DNA of 64,000 bases from CAWCOU01 sp963797335 (GTDB taxonomy: Bacteria; Pseudomonadota; Gammaproteobacteria; JAURND01): contig CAWCOU010000007.1 in the NCBI GenBank assembly GCA_963797335.1, forward strand, positions 1 to 64,000, given 5' to 3'. Shown in pieces: positions 26,704-35,676 of this stretch. Both the position numbers and the translations under genes were made by a program. The notes below the pieces were generated by a model, which did not search any database, was not told the origin of the DNA, and worked only from the letters and a program-made list of their open reading frames with translations. Position 1 is the first letter of the stretch. Every line of letters begins with the position of its first letter.

Positions 26704-27522
26704 CTACATATCATTTTGTATGCTGGAATGAGAAGAAAAAAAGTCTTTATTCAGTTCACTGTTCAGAAAAAAATAACCCCCTAGCGAAGAACCGGTTACC
26801 AATAACAAAAATAATGCACGCAGCCACAAATGTGGGGCTGTTTTTTCGGGTTCGTCGGGGTGGGTGCTGCTGATTTGTAATTGCTTGTAGACTTCACCAC
26901 GTTGCTTTTCAATGGCATGAAATAAATGGTCTCTGATTTCTGCCAAACGAATATAGCCACGATCTAAATAACGATATTCACCTTCGAAACCTAAGCTTAA
27001 GCATAAATAGGATAATTCCAACAGATCAATATGAGTGCAGACATCTTGTAAACTGTGATTCAGTATTAAGAAAAAAGATTGATGTTCTTTTTTAGTCTGT
27101 TCCGCATGTTCTACCAATGGTTGTTCTCGCCAATCGCTGTTTCTTCCCCATTCTGTCTGTAGAACCATTTCATCCAACCACAAGCAAATCACAAAGCGTG
27201 TCGCGGCAATCATATTCACTCGGTAACCATGACCTTGCGCCTGTTGTTCAAAGGCATTTAATTCATGGCGTAGATCGTCACGCAACTTAGCGACGTCGAC
27301 TGACATATCGAGGTGATGCAGTTTTTCTCCCAAAAAAAATAAAGGGGCAGCAGCGGCTAATAAAGGGTTGACGCCATTTTGGCTGATAAATGCTTTAGAG
27401 CGGTAATAAGGCTGGGTGCGTTGCAACGACGCTGTAGGTAAGGGTTCTAGAGCGGTCTTTTTTGGCTCAACCGTTTCAATCCATGTGGCTTGATAGGTTT
27501 TTATTTCCATAGCAGGTCTCAC
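26704..27522 (-). CDS. dotU: Type IVB secretion protein DotU (IcmH)
   Basis: DotU is the inner-membrane partner of IcmF. At 272 residues it has the family's core: NPLLAAAAPLFFLGEKL, then LRHELNAFEQQAQ, FVICLWLDEMVLQTEWG, and EHQSFFLILNHSLQD with LELSYLCLSLGFEGEYR. A single transmembrane helix lies near the C-terminus (about 238-258, LRALFLLLVTGSSLGGYFFL). No OmpA-like peptidoglycan-binding domain is attached, unlike some type VI TssL proteins. The GTG at 27522 overlaps the purD stop; ATG 27510 is an alternative start four codons in. The dotU-icmF order with purD suggests one transcript. Confidence 0.85.
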   Translation of the reverse strand: MRPAMEIKTYQATWIETVEPKKTALEPLPTASLQRTQPYYRSKAFISQNGVNPLLAAAAPLFFLGEKLHHLDMSVDVAKLRDDLRHELNAFEQQAQGHGYRVNMIAATRFVICLWLDEMVLQTEWGRNSDWREQPLVEHAEQTKKEHQSFFLILNHSLQDVCTHIDLLELSYLCLSLGFEGEYRYLDRGYIRLAEIRDHLFHAIEKQRGEVYKQLQISSTHPDEPEKTAPHLWLRALFLLLVTGSSLGGYFFLNSELNKDFFSSHSSIQNDM

Positions 27523-28817
27523 ATAGTCTCATGATAAGGAGCACGATGAATGGCGCGGTGACCAATATCAGTACGGAAATAGCGGTTAGGCCAAGAAATC
27601 TGCTTAACTAATGCATAAGCGGCGTGTTGTGCGTCTTGTATAGTATTGCCTAAAGCAGTTGCACATAAAACCCGTCCTCCGGCTGTTTTGACTTGGTCAT
27701 GGTCTAAAAGAGTTCCGGCGTGAAAGACTTTCGTATCTTTAGTTTCCAAGTTAGATAACCCGTGAATCACCTCGCCTTGCGGGTAGCTTAATGGGTAACC
27801 CCGTGCAGCCAGCACCACGCCGAGCGCAGGTCGTGGATCCCAGGCTAAGGTAAGATCACTCAGTTGTTTAGTTAAGGCAGCCTGGCAAACCGGAATCAAA
27901 TCCGATTGCAGTCGCATCAAAATAATTTGCGCTTCAGGGTCTCCCAAACGGCAATTGAATTCCAGCACATTAATCTTTTTTTCCGGGGTAATCATTAACC
28001 CGGCGTAGAGAAAACCCGTGTACGGGCAACCTTGCGCCGCCATCGCTCGCAACGTCGGGTATATAACCGTATCCATCACCCGTTGTTGAATATCGGCGGT
28101 CACCACCGGGGCAGGGGAGTATGCACCCATCCCACCGGTATTTGGGCCTACATCCCCATCATCTCTTGCCTTATGATCTTGAGTGGTCACCAGCGGCAGG
28201 GCAAACTCACCATCGGCCACGACCATAAAACTGGCTTCTTCACCCGATAAAAACTCTTCAATCACCACTTGTTGACCGGCATTGCCCAGGCTTCGCCCTG
28301 AGAGCATCTCATCCAGGGTTGCCAAAGCTTGGGGTAGGTCTTGGGCGATCACCACCCCTTTCCCCGCAGCCAGGCCATCGGCTTTAATCACTAGAGGGAA
28401 AGATTGATGCTGTACGTATTTCTTGGCAGCATCGAGCTCAGTAAATACCTGGTATTGTGCGGTAGGAATGCCATGTTCCGCCATAAAGGCTTTACTGAAA
28501 GCCTTAGAAGATTCCAACTGTGCGGCGGCTTGGGTCGGTCCAAAACAAGCTAATTGGTGCCGTTGAAAAGTATCAACAATCCCCGCGGCCAGCGGCGCCT
28601 CTGGGCCGACAATCGTCAAGTCAATCGCTTGCTGGTGGGCAAACGCCACCAAAGCGTCAATATCTGTAATCGCCAGGGTCACATTTTCAACGCCTGGCTC
28701 CAGCGCAGTGCCAGCATTACCAGGCGCAACAAATACCCGCTGTACTAAGGGGGATTGCCGCACTTTCCAAGCCAGTGCATGTTCCCGCCCACCGTTGCCA
28801 ATAATCAGTATGTTCAT
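27519..28817 (-). CDS. purD: Phosphoribosylamine-glycine ligase (GAR synthetase)
   Basis: PurD is the second enzyme of purine synthesis and joins glycine to phosphoribosylamine with ATP. The 432-residue ATP-grasp protein starts MNILIIGNGGREHALAW (ATG 28817; an in-frame TTG at 28835 is less likely). GPEAPLAAGIVD, VIKADGLAAGKGV, FLSGEEASFM, GDVGPNTGGMGAYSP and EFNCRLGDPEAQ follow in order. Its last bases overlap the start of dotU. A metabolic gene in front of secretion genes is unusual and may just reflect rearrangement. Confidence 0.96.
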   Translation of the reverse strand: MNILIIGNGGREHALAWKVRQSPLVQRVFVAPGNAGTALEPGVENVTLAITDIDALVAFAHQQAIDLTIVGPEAPLAAGIVDTFQRHQLACFGPTQAAAQLESSKAFSKAFMAEHGIPTAQYQVFTELDAAKKYVQHQSFPLVIKADGLAAGKGVVIAQDLPQALATLDEMLSGRSLGNAGQQVVIEEFLSGEEASFMVVADGEFALPLVTTQDHKARDDGDVGPNTGGMGAYSPAPVVTADIQQRVMDTVIYPTLRAMAAQGCPYTGFLYAGLMITPEKKINVLEFNCRLGDPEAQIILMRLQSDLIPVCQAALTKQLSDLTLAWDPRPALGVVLAARGYPLSYPQGEVIHGLSNLETKDTKVFHAGTLLDHDQVKTAGGRVLCATALGNTIQDAQHAAYALVKQISWPNRYFRTDIGHRAIHRAPYHETM

Positions 28818-29072
28818 AGTATTTTCATCGTCCAAGCATTTTTATCGTTCGTTCCAACGGGGCTGCAATAAACGCCCTCAATCATTTTGACGTTTATAAA
28901 GGAAGTTTTCCTCAGGCAGTGGGGAATTGTCAAGGACACAGTACGGAATTCAGCACTTTCCCCTGAGCGCGCGGGCCAGCCGTCCATACTCCCAAGGGAT
29001 ATGCTGAGTGCGAGCTTTTTTCTCTCTGAGAAAGCGAAAATATAAAAAATTACAATTATTTGCGAACATTCC
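28818..29072. other. Divergent gap between purD and the ribosomal operon
   Basis: No gene is seen here on either strand. The gap must hold the promoter for purD-dotU-icmF reading left, which I could not pin down, and the upstream region of the strong str promoter reading right. The part just before the promoter (29041-29070) is AT-rich, as expected for an UP element. Confidence 0.4.
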
Positions 29073-29102
29073 TTGACATAGCTGTTTTACCTCTTTTAGA
29101 AT
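29073..29102 (+). promoter_or_regulatory. Strong sigma-70 promoter of the ribosomal super-operon
   Basis: TTGACA (29073-29078, consensus) and TAGAAT (29097-29102, one mismatch) are 18 bases apart, with AT-rich sequence just upstream. It lies 160 bases before rpsL and is the best promoter match I found in the window. With no other strong promoter before rplQ, it probably drives much of the following 18 kb. Confidence 0.75.
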
Positions 29103-29264
29103 CTCGCCTCCGTCCATATGAGTGGGTTATCAGTTTTCACAGAAACTTGGATCTTAGACCTCGTTTAAATACTTTCCTCCTATAGCTTGCATGGATAAGT
29201 AAAAATAGCCAGCAGTGCCTTGAGAAGCTGCTGCAAAAATAGTTTTCCGGAGTATGTTAAGAAA

Positions 29265-29639
29265 ATGCCTAGTATTAGCCAATTAGTGCAAAACCCGCGT
29301 GGCCGCAAGAAGACCAAGAGTACGGTACCGGCATTACAGCAATGCCCGCAGCGAAGAGGTGTGTGTACCCGCGTCTACACAACCACGCCTAAAAAACCCA
29401 ACTCAGCGTTACGTAAAGTAGCGCGTGTACGTCTTACCAATGGCAATGAAGTAAGCGCCTACATTGGTGGCGAAGGCCATAACCTCCAAGAACACTCAGT
29501 GGTATTAATCAGAGGTGGTCGTGTCAAAGACTTGCCTGGCGTACGTTACCACATCGTCCGCGGTAGCCTCGATACGGCCGGAGTTTCAGGTCGTCGTCAA
29601 GGTCGATCGAAATATGGTGAAAAAAGACCTAAAAAATAG
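29265..29639 (+). CDS. rpsL: 30S ribosomal protein S12
   Basis: S12 lies at the decoding centre and governs accuracy. At 124 residues it has the normal length. The invariant stretches TVPALQQCPQRRGVCTRVY, TPKKPNSALRKVARVRLTNG and GGRVKDLPGVRYH are present. Lysines at the usual streptomycin-resistance sites are wild type (TPKKPNS and GRVKDLPG). ATG 29265 (MPSISQL) fits the family; an in-frame TTG at 29220 would add 15 spurious residues. Confidence 0.98.
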   Translation: MPSISQLVQNPRGRKKTKSTVPALQQCPQRRGVCTRVYTTTPKKPNSALRKVARVRLTNGNEVSAYIGGEGHNLQEHSVVLIRGGRVKDLPGVRYHIVRGSLDTAGVSGRRQGRSKYGEKRPKK

Positions 29640-29722
29640 GTCCTGTCAGATAACCAGCCCATAAGCATAGGCTTTATCTAAACCAACAAACGCGTTTATA
29701 GAAGATTTTGTGAGGAATACTC

Positions 29723-30301
29723 GTGTCAAGAAGAAAAGCAGCACCCAAGAGAGAAATTTTGCCTGACCCATTATTTGGCAGCGAACTAATTTCCAAGTTC
29801 ATCAATTCCGTCATGCGCAGTGGCAAGAAAGCGGTCGCGGAGAAAATTGTCTACGGTGCTTTGATGCGTGTATTGCAGCGCGAAGGTGGCGAAGAAGGTG
29901 AGGGTGGTAAAGAAGGTGGTTCAGGCTCGGGTTCTAGTAAAGGCAAGGCCGGCGCCAATAAGAAAGTGAGCTTACATCTCACCCAACAAGCAAAACAAAC
30001 CGCCATTAAATCATTTGAAAAGGCCCTAGAAAACGTCAGCCCGACGGTGGAAGTGAAATCCCGCCGAGTCGGTGGTTCTACTTATCAGGTACCGGTTGAG
30101 GTTCGTCCCGATCGCCGAGTCGCCTTGGCCATGCGTTGGTTGGTCGATTTTGCCAAAGGCAGAAGCGAAAAAACGATGGTGATGCGTTTGGCGAATGAAA
30201 TCCATGATGCGATCCACGGACGTGGCGGTGCAGTGAAGAAACGGGAAGATGTACACCGCATGGCTAAAGCTAATCAAGCATTTGCACATTATCGTTGGTA
30301 A
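29723..30301 (+). CDS. rpsG: 30S ribosomal protein S7 with a glycine-rich insertion
   Basis: S7 nucleates assembly of the 3' domain of 16S rRNA. The ends are normal: ILPDPLFGSELISKFIN, VKSRRVGGSTYQVPVEVRP and KKREDVHRMAKANQAFAHYRW. The protein has 192 residues against about 156-179 in E. coli, because about 36 extra residues (roughly 53-90) sit between VYGALMRVLQ and the helix ending FEKALENVSP. The insert is rich in Gly, Glu, Ser and Lys. From memory, Coxiella S7 is also near this length, which would support the family placement; I could not check. GTG start with GAGGAA upstream. Confidence 0.97.
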   Translation: MSRRKAAPKREILPDPLFGSELISKFINSVMRSGKKAVAEKIVYGALMRVLQREGGEEGEGGKEGGSGSGSSKGKAGANKKVSLHLTQQAKQTAIKSFEKALENVSPTVEVKSRRVGGSTYQVPVEVRPDRRVALAMRWLVDFAKGRSEKTMVMRLANEIHDAIHGRGGAVKKREDVHRMAKANQAFAHYRW

Positions 30302-30307
30302 ACTATC

Positions 30308-32404
30308 ATGGCTCGCACAACCCCTATCGAACATTACCGCAATATTGGCATCATGGCTCACATTGATGCCGGTAAAACCACGACCACTGAGCGCGTACTC
30401 TATTATACCGGCGTTTCCCACAAGATTGGCGAAGTGCACGAAGGTACGGCGGTTATGGACTGGATGGCGCAAGAACAAGAGCGCGGCATTACCATCACCT
30501 CAGCTGCGACCACCTGCTTTTGGCAGGGCATGGATAAGCAATTCCCACAACACCGCATCAATATCATTGATACGCCCGGCCACGTGGATTTCACCATTGA
30601 AGTCGAACGTTCTCTGCGAGTGCTAGACAGCGCAGTGGCGGTATTCTGTTCCGTGGGTGGTGTAGAGCCCCAAACCGAAACCGTATGGCGTCAGGCCAAT
30701 AAATACGGCGTTCCCCGCATGGGTTTTGTCAATAAAATGGACAGACCCGGCGCTAATTTTTATCGAGTCGTTGAGCAAGTCAAAACGCGATTGGGTGGCA
30801 ACCCAGTGCCTATCCAGGTACCCATTGGTGCAGAAGAAAATTTCAAAGGCATCGTCGATTTGATCCGCATGAAGGCTATTTACTGGAATGAGGCTGATAA
30901 AGGCATGACTTATGAAGCCTTGGACATTCCGGCTGAGCTTCAAGAAGAATGCAAAACATGGCATGAAAAAATGGTGGAAGCTGCTGCCGAAGCCAATGAA
31001 GAATTAACGGAAAAATACCTGGAAACAGGCAGTTTGTCGGTGGAAGAAATCAAAAAAGGTATACGAACTCGTACGATTAAAAGTGAAATTGTGCCAATGC
31101 TCTGTGGCACGGCCTTTAAAAATAAAGGCGTTCAAGCTTTATTAGATGCAGTCATAGAATATATGCCATCCCCCAGCGACGTTCCTCCCATCAAAGGCAC
31201 GTTAGACGATGACAATGGTACCGAAGCACATCGAGGTCCTTCGGATAAAGAACCATTTGCGGCACTGGCATTCAAAATTGCCACCGATCCATTTGTGGGC
31301 ACATTAACGTATTTCCGTGTTTACTCCGGGGTACTCCAATCAGGTGACTCTGTTTACAACCCAATTAAGCGAAAAAGAGAGCGTATCGGCCGCTTATTAC
31401 AGATGCATGCCAACAGCCGTCAGGAAATTAAAGAAGTCTGCGCCGGTGATATTGGTGCTGCCGTTGGGCTTAAAACAGCAGTAACTGGTGATACCTTATG
31501 CGATGAAAACCAAATCATCACCTTGGAGCGCATGGAATTCCCAGAACCGGTTATTTCCGTAGCCGTTGAGCCCAAGAGTAAAGCAGACCAGGAAAAAATG
31601 GGTATTGCCTTAAGCAAATTAGCTCAAGAAGATCCCTCATTCCGCGTCCATACTGATGAAGAGTCGGGACAGACCATCATCGAAGGTATGGGTGAACTGC
31701 ATTTGGAAATCATTGTCGATCGGATGCGTCGCGAATTTAACGTCGAAGCTAACGTCGGTAAACCACGAGTGGCTTACCGAGAAACCATCCGTAAAACGGT
31801 TGAGCAAGAAGGTAAATACGTTCGTCAAACAGGCGGCCGTGGCCAATACGGCCATGTTTGGCTTCGTATTGAACCAAAAGAAGCTGGCACAGGTTTTGAG
31901 TTTGAAAATGCCATTGTCGGTGGTGTGATACCGAAAGAATATATTCCGGCTGTGGAAAAAGGCATTAAAGAGCAACTTAAAAGTGGTGTATTAGCTGGCT
32001 ATCCGGTGGTGGATGTCAAAGTCGTTTTATTTGATGGTTCCTATCACGACGTGGATTCAAATGAAATGGCGTTTAAAATCGCCGGTTCCATGGGCTTCAA
32101 AGAAGGTTGTGGTAAAGCCAGTCCGGTGCTGTTAGAACCCATCATGAAGGTCGAAGTCGTCACCCCAGAAGATTACATGGGTGATGTGGTCGGTGACTTA
32201 AACCGTCGCCGTGGCCTCGTACTGGGTATGGATGAAAATCCCACCGGAAAAATCATCAATGCGGAAGTTCCATTAGAAGGTATGTTTGGTTATGCCACCG
32301 ATTTACGGTCATTAACCCAAGGGCGTGCCAACTATACGATGGAGTTTTCAAAATACACAGAAGCGCCATCTAACGTGGCTGAAACAATTATTAAGAAAAA
32401 ATAG
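30308..32404 (+). CDS. fusA: Elongation factor G
   Basis: EF-G is the translocation GTPase. At 698 residues it is full length. G1 is AHIDAGKTTT, G3 DTPGHVDF and G4 NKMD; the switch region RGITITSAAT is intact. Domain IV contains GQYGHVWLRIEP and GSYHDVDSNEMAF. It starts six bases after rpsG. Confidence 0.99.
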   Translation: MARTTPIEHYRNIGIMAHIDAGKTTTTERVLYYTGVSHKIGEVHEGTAVMDWMAQEQERGITITSAATTCFWQGMDKQFPQHRINIIDTPGHVDFTIEVERSLRVLDSAVAVFCSVGGVEPQTETVWRQANKYGVPRMGFVNKMDRPGANFYRVVEQVKTRLGGNPVPIQVPIGAEENFKGIVDLIRMKAIYWNEADKGMTYEALDIPAELQEECKTWHEKMVEAAAEANEELTEKYLETGSLSVEEIKKGIRTRTIKSEIVPMLCGTAFKNKGVQALLDAVIEYMPSPSDVPPIKGTLDDDNGTEAHRGPSDKEPFAALAFKIATDPFVGTLTYFRVYSGVLQSGDSVYNPIKRKRERIGRLLQMHANSRQEIKEVCAGDIGAAVGLKTAVTGDTLCDENQIITLERMEFPEPVISVAVEPKSKADQEKMGIALSKLAQEDPSFRVHTDEESGQTIIEGMGELHLEIIVDRMRREFNVEANVGKPRVAYRETIRKTVEQEGKYVRQTGGRGQYGHVWLRIEPKEAGTGFEFENAIVGGVIPKEYIPAVEKGIKEQLKSGVLAGYPVVDVKVVLFDGSYHDVDSNEMAFKIAGSMGFKEGCGKASPVLLEPIMKVEVVTPEDYMGDVVGDLNRRRGLVLGMDENPTGKIINAEVPLEGMFGYATDLRSLTQGRANYTMEFSKYTEAPSNVAETIIKKK

Positions 32405-32472
32405 AGTCGGTGAATATCGGCCTTAGTGACATCACGAACGTATTAATTATTTTACTATAGAGGTGAATATCC

Positions 32473-33663
32473 ATGTCAAAGGAAAAATTTGATCGTACGA
32501 AACCGCACATCAACGTGGGCACCATAGGTCACGTAGACCATGGTAAAACGACACTCACAGCAGCCCTGACCAAAGTGCTATCTGAGAAATTTGGCGGCAG
32601 CGCATTAGCCTACGATCAAATCGATAAAGCGCCAGAAGAAAAAGCGCGCGGTATCACGATCGCGACCGCGCACGTCGAATACCAATCGGATACCCGTCAT
32701 TACGCGCACGTGGATTGCCCAGGCCACGCCGACTACGTGAAGAACATGATCACCGGCGCTGCCCAAATGGACGGAGCCATATTAGTGGTCTCCGCTGCCG
32801 ACGGCCCCATGCCGCAAACCCGCGAACACATCCTCTTGGCCCGCCAAGTCGGTGTACCTTACATCGTGGTTTACCTGAACAAAGCCGACATGGTGGATGA
32901 CGCAGAATTATTGGAGTTAGTCGAAATGGAAATCCGCGATTTGCTGAGCAAATACGATTTCCCAGGCGACGATACCCCGATCGTGGTCGGTTCGGCATTA
33001 AAAGCATTAGAAGGGGATGCCAGCGACATCGGCGTACCCTCCATCCTGAAACTCGTTGGTGTGATGGACGATTACTTCCCGGTACCGGAACGAAAAATAG
33101 ACCAACCCTTCCTGATGCCCATCGAAGACGTATTTTCGATCTCGGGTCGCGGTACCGTGGTTACCGGTCGAGTCGAACGCGGCATCGTCAAAGTGGGAGA
33201 AGAAGTGGAAATCGTCGGTATCCGCGCCACCACCAAAACCACCTGTACCGGTGTCGAAATGTTCCGCAAACTGCTGGACGAAGGCCGAGCTGGCGACAAT
33301 GTCGGTGTCTTATTGCGTGGCACGAAGCGAGAAGACGTGGAACGAGGTCAAGTATTGGCCAAACCCGGTTCCATACACCCGCACACGAAGTTTGAAGCAG
33401 AAGTGTACGTATTATCGAAAGACGAAGGTGGCCGACACACTCCATTCTTCAAAGGCTACCGCCCGCAATTTTACTTCCGAACAACCGACGTAACCGGGGA
33501 AGTGCAGTTGCCTGAAGGGGTAGAGATGGTGATGCCGGGTGATAATATCCAAATGACGATCACCTTGATTGCTCCGATTGCAATGGAAAAAGGGTTAAAA
33601 TTTGCAATTCGTGAAGGTGGACGTACCGTGGGTGCAGGTGTAGTTTCAAAGGTGCTTGAATAA
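32473..33663 (+). CDS. tuf: Elongation factor Tu
   Basis: EF-Tu brings aminoacyl-tRNA to the ribosome. The 396 residues include GHVDHGKTTLT, RGITIATAHVEY, DCPGHADYVKNMITGAAQMDGA, NKADMVDD and the domain II/III motifs RGTVVTGRVERG and FKGYRPQFYFRTTDVTG. AGAGGTG precedes the ATG. The stop overlaps the rpsJ start (TAATG). Only this copy is in the window; a second tuf near rpoB is common in this group. Confidence 0.99.
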   Translation: MSKEKFDRTKPHINVGTIGHVDHGKTTLTAALTKVLSEKFGGSALAYDQIDKAPEEKARGITIATAHVEYQSDTRHYAHVDCPGHADYVKNMITGAAQMDGAILVVSAADGPMPQTREHILLARQVGVPYIVVYLNKADMVDDAELLELVEMEIRDLLSKYDFPGDDTPIVVGSALKALEGDASDIGVPSILKLVGVMDDYFPVPERKIDQPFLMPIEDVFSISGRGTVVTGRVERGIVKVGEEVEIVGIRATTKTTCTGVEMFRKLLDEGRAGDNVGVLLRGTKREDVERGQVLAKPGSIHPHTKFEAEVYVLSKDEGGRHTPFFKGYRPQFYFRTTDVTGEVQLPEGVEMVMPGDNIQMTITLIAPIAMEKGLKFAIREGGRTVGAGVVSKVLE

Positions 33664-33989
33664 TGGTCGCTACTGTTAAAAAAAATCAAAAAATACGCAT
33701 ACGTTTAAAAGCGTTTGACCATCGGTTGATTGATGTCGCAACCTTTGAAATTGTTGAGACAGCGAAACGAACCGGTGCACAAATACGCGGTCCTATTCCT
33801 TTGCCCACTCGAATCGAGCGTTTTTCGGTTTTGGTTTCGCCCAATGGGGATAAAGATGCTCAAGATCAATATGAGTTACGTACTCATAAACGTTTAGTTG
33901 ACATCATTTCTCCCACGGACAAAACAGTGGATGCGTTGATGAAACTAGATTTGGCGGCAGGGGTAGACGTACAAATAAGCGTGGATTGA
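33663..33989 (+). CDS. rpsJ: 30S ribosomal protein S10
   Basis: S10 binds the 30S head and doubles as the transcription factor NusE. The 108 residues contain RIRLKAFDHRLIDVATFEIVE, TGAQIRGPIPLPTR and DLAAGVDVQI. The N-terminus is about five residues longer than in E. coli. Its ATG overlaps the tuf stop by one base, so there is no room for the long L4-regulated S10 leader found in E. coli; autoregulation must differ here. Confidence 0.98.
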   Translation: MVATVKKNQKIRIRLKAFDHRLIDVATFEIVETAKRTGAQIRGPIPLPTRIERFSVLVSPNGDKDAQDQYELRTHKRLVDIISPTDKTVDALMKLDLAAGVDVQISVD

Positions 33990-34024
33990 TATTCGATTTC
34001 ATTTTATTAGGCAGTTGCGTCGTA

Positions 34025-34053
34025 TTGCATGCTCACTACTCGCTGAATAAATG
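34025..34053 (+). promoter_or_regulatory. Possible secondary promoter before rplC
   Basis: TTGCAT and TAAATG are 17 bases apart in the 110-base gap between rpsJ and rplC. Each hexamer deviates from consensus, so this is only a candidate. The gap is one of the longest inside the super-operon. Confidence 0.3.
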
Positions 34054-34099
34054 TGAAAAATAAATAGAATGCTGAATAGTTATAACCGGAGTAAAAGAA

Positions 34100-34744
34100 A
34101 TGCCCATAGGGTTAGTTGGTATAAAATATGGCATGACTCGTGTGTTTACCGAGGAAGGAGTTTCCGTGCCCGTCACCGTCATCTTTATCGATGCCAATCG
34201 AGTGGCGCAAATTAAAACAATTGATCAAGACGGTTATCGTGCTTTGCAGGTGACAGCAGGTCATCAAGCCCCTTCGCGTGTCAATAAAGCAGCAGCGGGA
34301 CATTTCGCCAAGTGGGGTGTGGAAGCTGGTAATCGGCTATGGGAGTTCCCCCTCCATGAAAAAGAAGGTGAGGAACTGACTTCCGGTCAAGAATTAAAAG
34401 TCGATCTATTCGAGGTTGGCCAGAAAGTGGATATTTGCGGCACAACCAAAGGTAAAGGTTTTGCTGGCACCATTAAACGTCACCATTTCCGTTCTCAAGA
34501 TGCAACTCATGGTAACTCCTTATCGCACCGAGTTCCTGGTTCTGTCGGTATGAACCAAAGCCCAGGTCGAGTATTCCCAGGTAAGAAAATGGCAGGTCAA
34601 TTAGGTAATGTCCGCCGCACCCATTTGAATCAAGAAGTCGTGCGCATAGATGCCGAAAGAAACTTACTGTTTATTCGCGGCGCTGCACCGGGTGCTGTAG
34701 GTACTTTTGTGGTCATTCGGCCGTCCGTCAAGAGGGGAAAATAA
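34100..34744 (+). CDS. rplC: 50S ribosomal protein L3
   Basis: L3 binds early in 50S assembly and reaches the peptidyl transferase centre. The 214-residue product has GLVGIKYGMTRVF at the N-terminus, KGKGFAGTIKRHHF in the middle, and GSVGMNQSPGRVFPGKKMAGQLG, the loop near the active site. CCGGAG precedes the ATG. Confidence 0.98.
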   Translation: MPIGLVGIKYGMTRVFTEEGVSVPVTVIFIDANRVAQIKTIDQDGYRALQVTAGHQAPSRVNKAAAGHFAKWGVEAGNRLWEFPLHEKEGEELTSGQELKVDLFEVGQKVDICGTTKGKGFAGTIKRHHFRSQDATHGNSLSHRVPGSVGMNQSPGRVFPGKKMAGQLGNVRRTHLNQEVVRIDAERNLLFIRGAAPGAVGTFVVIRPSVKRGK

Positions 34745-34745
34745 C

Positions 34746-35363
34746 GTGGAAATAACTATTATTGCTCCCGATCAAACAACGGGTAAGAAGCTAAAAGTAT
34801 CCGAAGAGACCTTTGGGCGTGCATTTAATGAACCGCTAGTGCATCAAGTCGTCACTGCTTATTTAGCAGGCGCACGAGCAGGCACTAAAGCGCAAAAGAC
34901 CCGTGCCCAAGTCAGCGGTGGTGGTACAAAACCCTGGCGGCAAAAAGGAACGGGTAGAGCACGTGCTGGTTCGATCCGTAGCCCATTATGGCGTAAAGGC
35001 GGTAAAATATTTGCTGCCACTCCACGTGATTATTCGCAAAAAGTAAATCGTAAGATGTACGAAAGCGCCATGTGCTCGATTCTTTCCGAGCTGGTGCGAC
35101 AAAATCGCCTAATGGTGGTGGAAGAATTTGCAGTCACCCAACCCAAAACTCGGGACTTAATCGCTAAATTAAATTTGTATAAAATCGAGAAAGCGTTAAT
35201 TATCAGTGATGATATTGACCACAATTTATTGTTGGCTGCGCGCAATTTATACCAGGTGCAGCTATGTTTACCCACGCATATTAATCCGGCCAACTTAATT
35301 GCTTTTGAACAAGTAGTTATCACGGTAAATGCCTTAAAACAAGTAGAGGAGAGGCTGCAATGA
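34746..35363 (+). CDS. rplD: 50S ribosomal protein L4
   Basis: L4 lines the exit tunnel and in E. coli represses its own operon. The GTG at 34746 (MEITIIAPDQ) follows GAGGGG and gives 205 residues, close to the E. coli 201. The tunnel loop KPWRQKGTGRARAGSIRSP is intact. An upstream ATG at 34707 lies inside rplC and is unlikely. The last four bases overlap rplW (ATGA). Confidence 0.97.
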   Translation: MEITIIAPDQTTGKKLKVSEETFGRAFNEPLVHQVVTAYLAGARAGTKAQKTRAQVSGGGTKPWRQKGTGRARAGSIRSPLWRKGGKIFAATPRDYSQKVNRKMYESAMCSILSELVRQNRLMVVEEFAVTQPKTRDLIAKLNLYKIEKALIISDDIDHNLLLAARNLYQVQLCLPTHINPANLIAFEQVVITVNALKQVEERLQ

Positions 35364-35659
35364 CGCAAGCATATAATGAGCGTTTAATGCAGGTTTTGTT
35401 AGAGCCGCGTATGACAGAAAAAGGTGCGCGCATTGGTGCGCTGCGCCAATATGTATTTAAAGTGATGATGAACGCGAATAAATTAGAAATCAAACGAGCA
35501 GTAGAACAGCTGTTTAACGTGAAGGTGAAGGGTGTTCAGGTCAGTCGTATGAAGAGCAAAACAAAACGCTTTGGCCGAGTCGAAGGAAAGCAGAAAGCCT
35601 GGAAAAAAGCCTATGTTCAATTGGCTGAAGGCCATTCAATCGAACTCACACAAGCCTGA
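35360..35659 (+). CDS. rplW: 50S ribosomal protein L23
   Basis: L23 sits at the tunnel exit and docks trigger factor, SRP and SecY. The 99 residues include EPRMTEKGA, YVFKVMMNANKLEIKRAVEQLF and VKVKGVQVSRMKSKTKRFG. The ATGA overlap with rplD suggests coupled translation. Confidence 0.97.
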   Translation: MTQAYNERLMQVLLEPRMTEKGARIGALRQYVFKVMMNANKLEIKRAVEQLFNVKVKGVQVSRMKSKTKRFGRVEGKQKAWKKAYVQLAEGHSIELTQA

Positions 35660-35676
35660 GATAGGAGTAAAGAATT

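Noticed and set aside
23578..27522. IcmF/DotU read as TssM/TssL of a type VI secretion system
   Set aside because: No other tss genes nearby, IcmF shorter than usual TssM, and the rest of the gene content points to a Dot/Icm-type lineage. Not fully excluded without the rest of the genome.
28032..28250. Plus-strand frame opposite purD
   Set aside because: Shadow of purD; composition follows the codon positions of the real gene.
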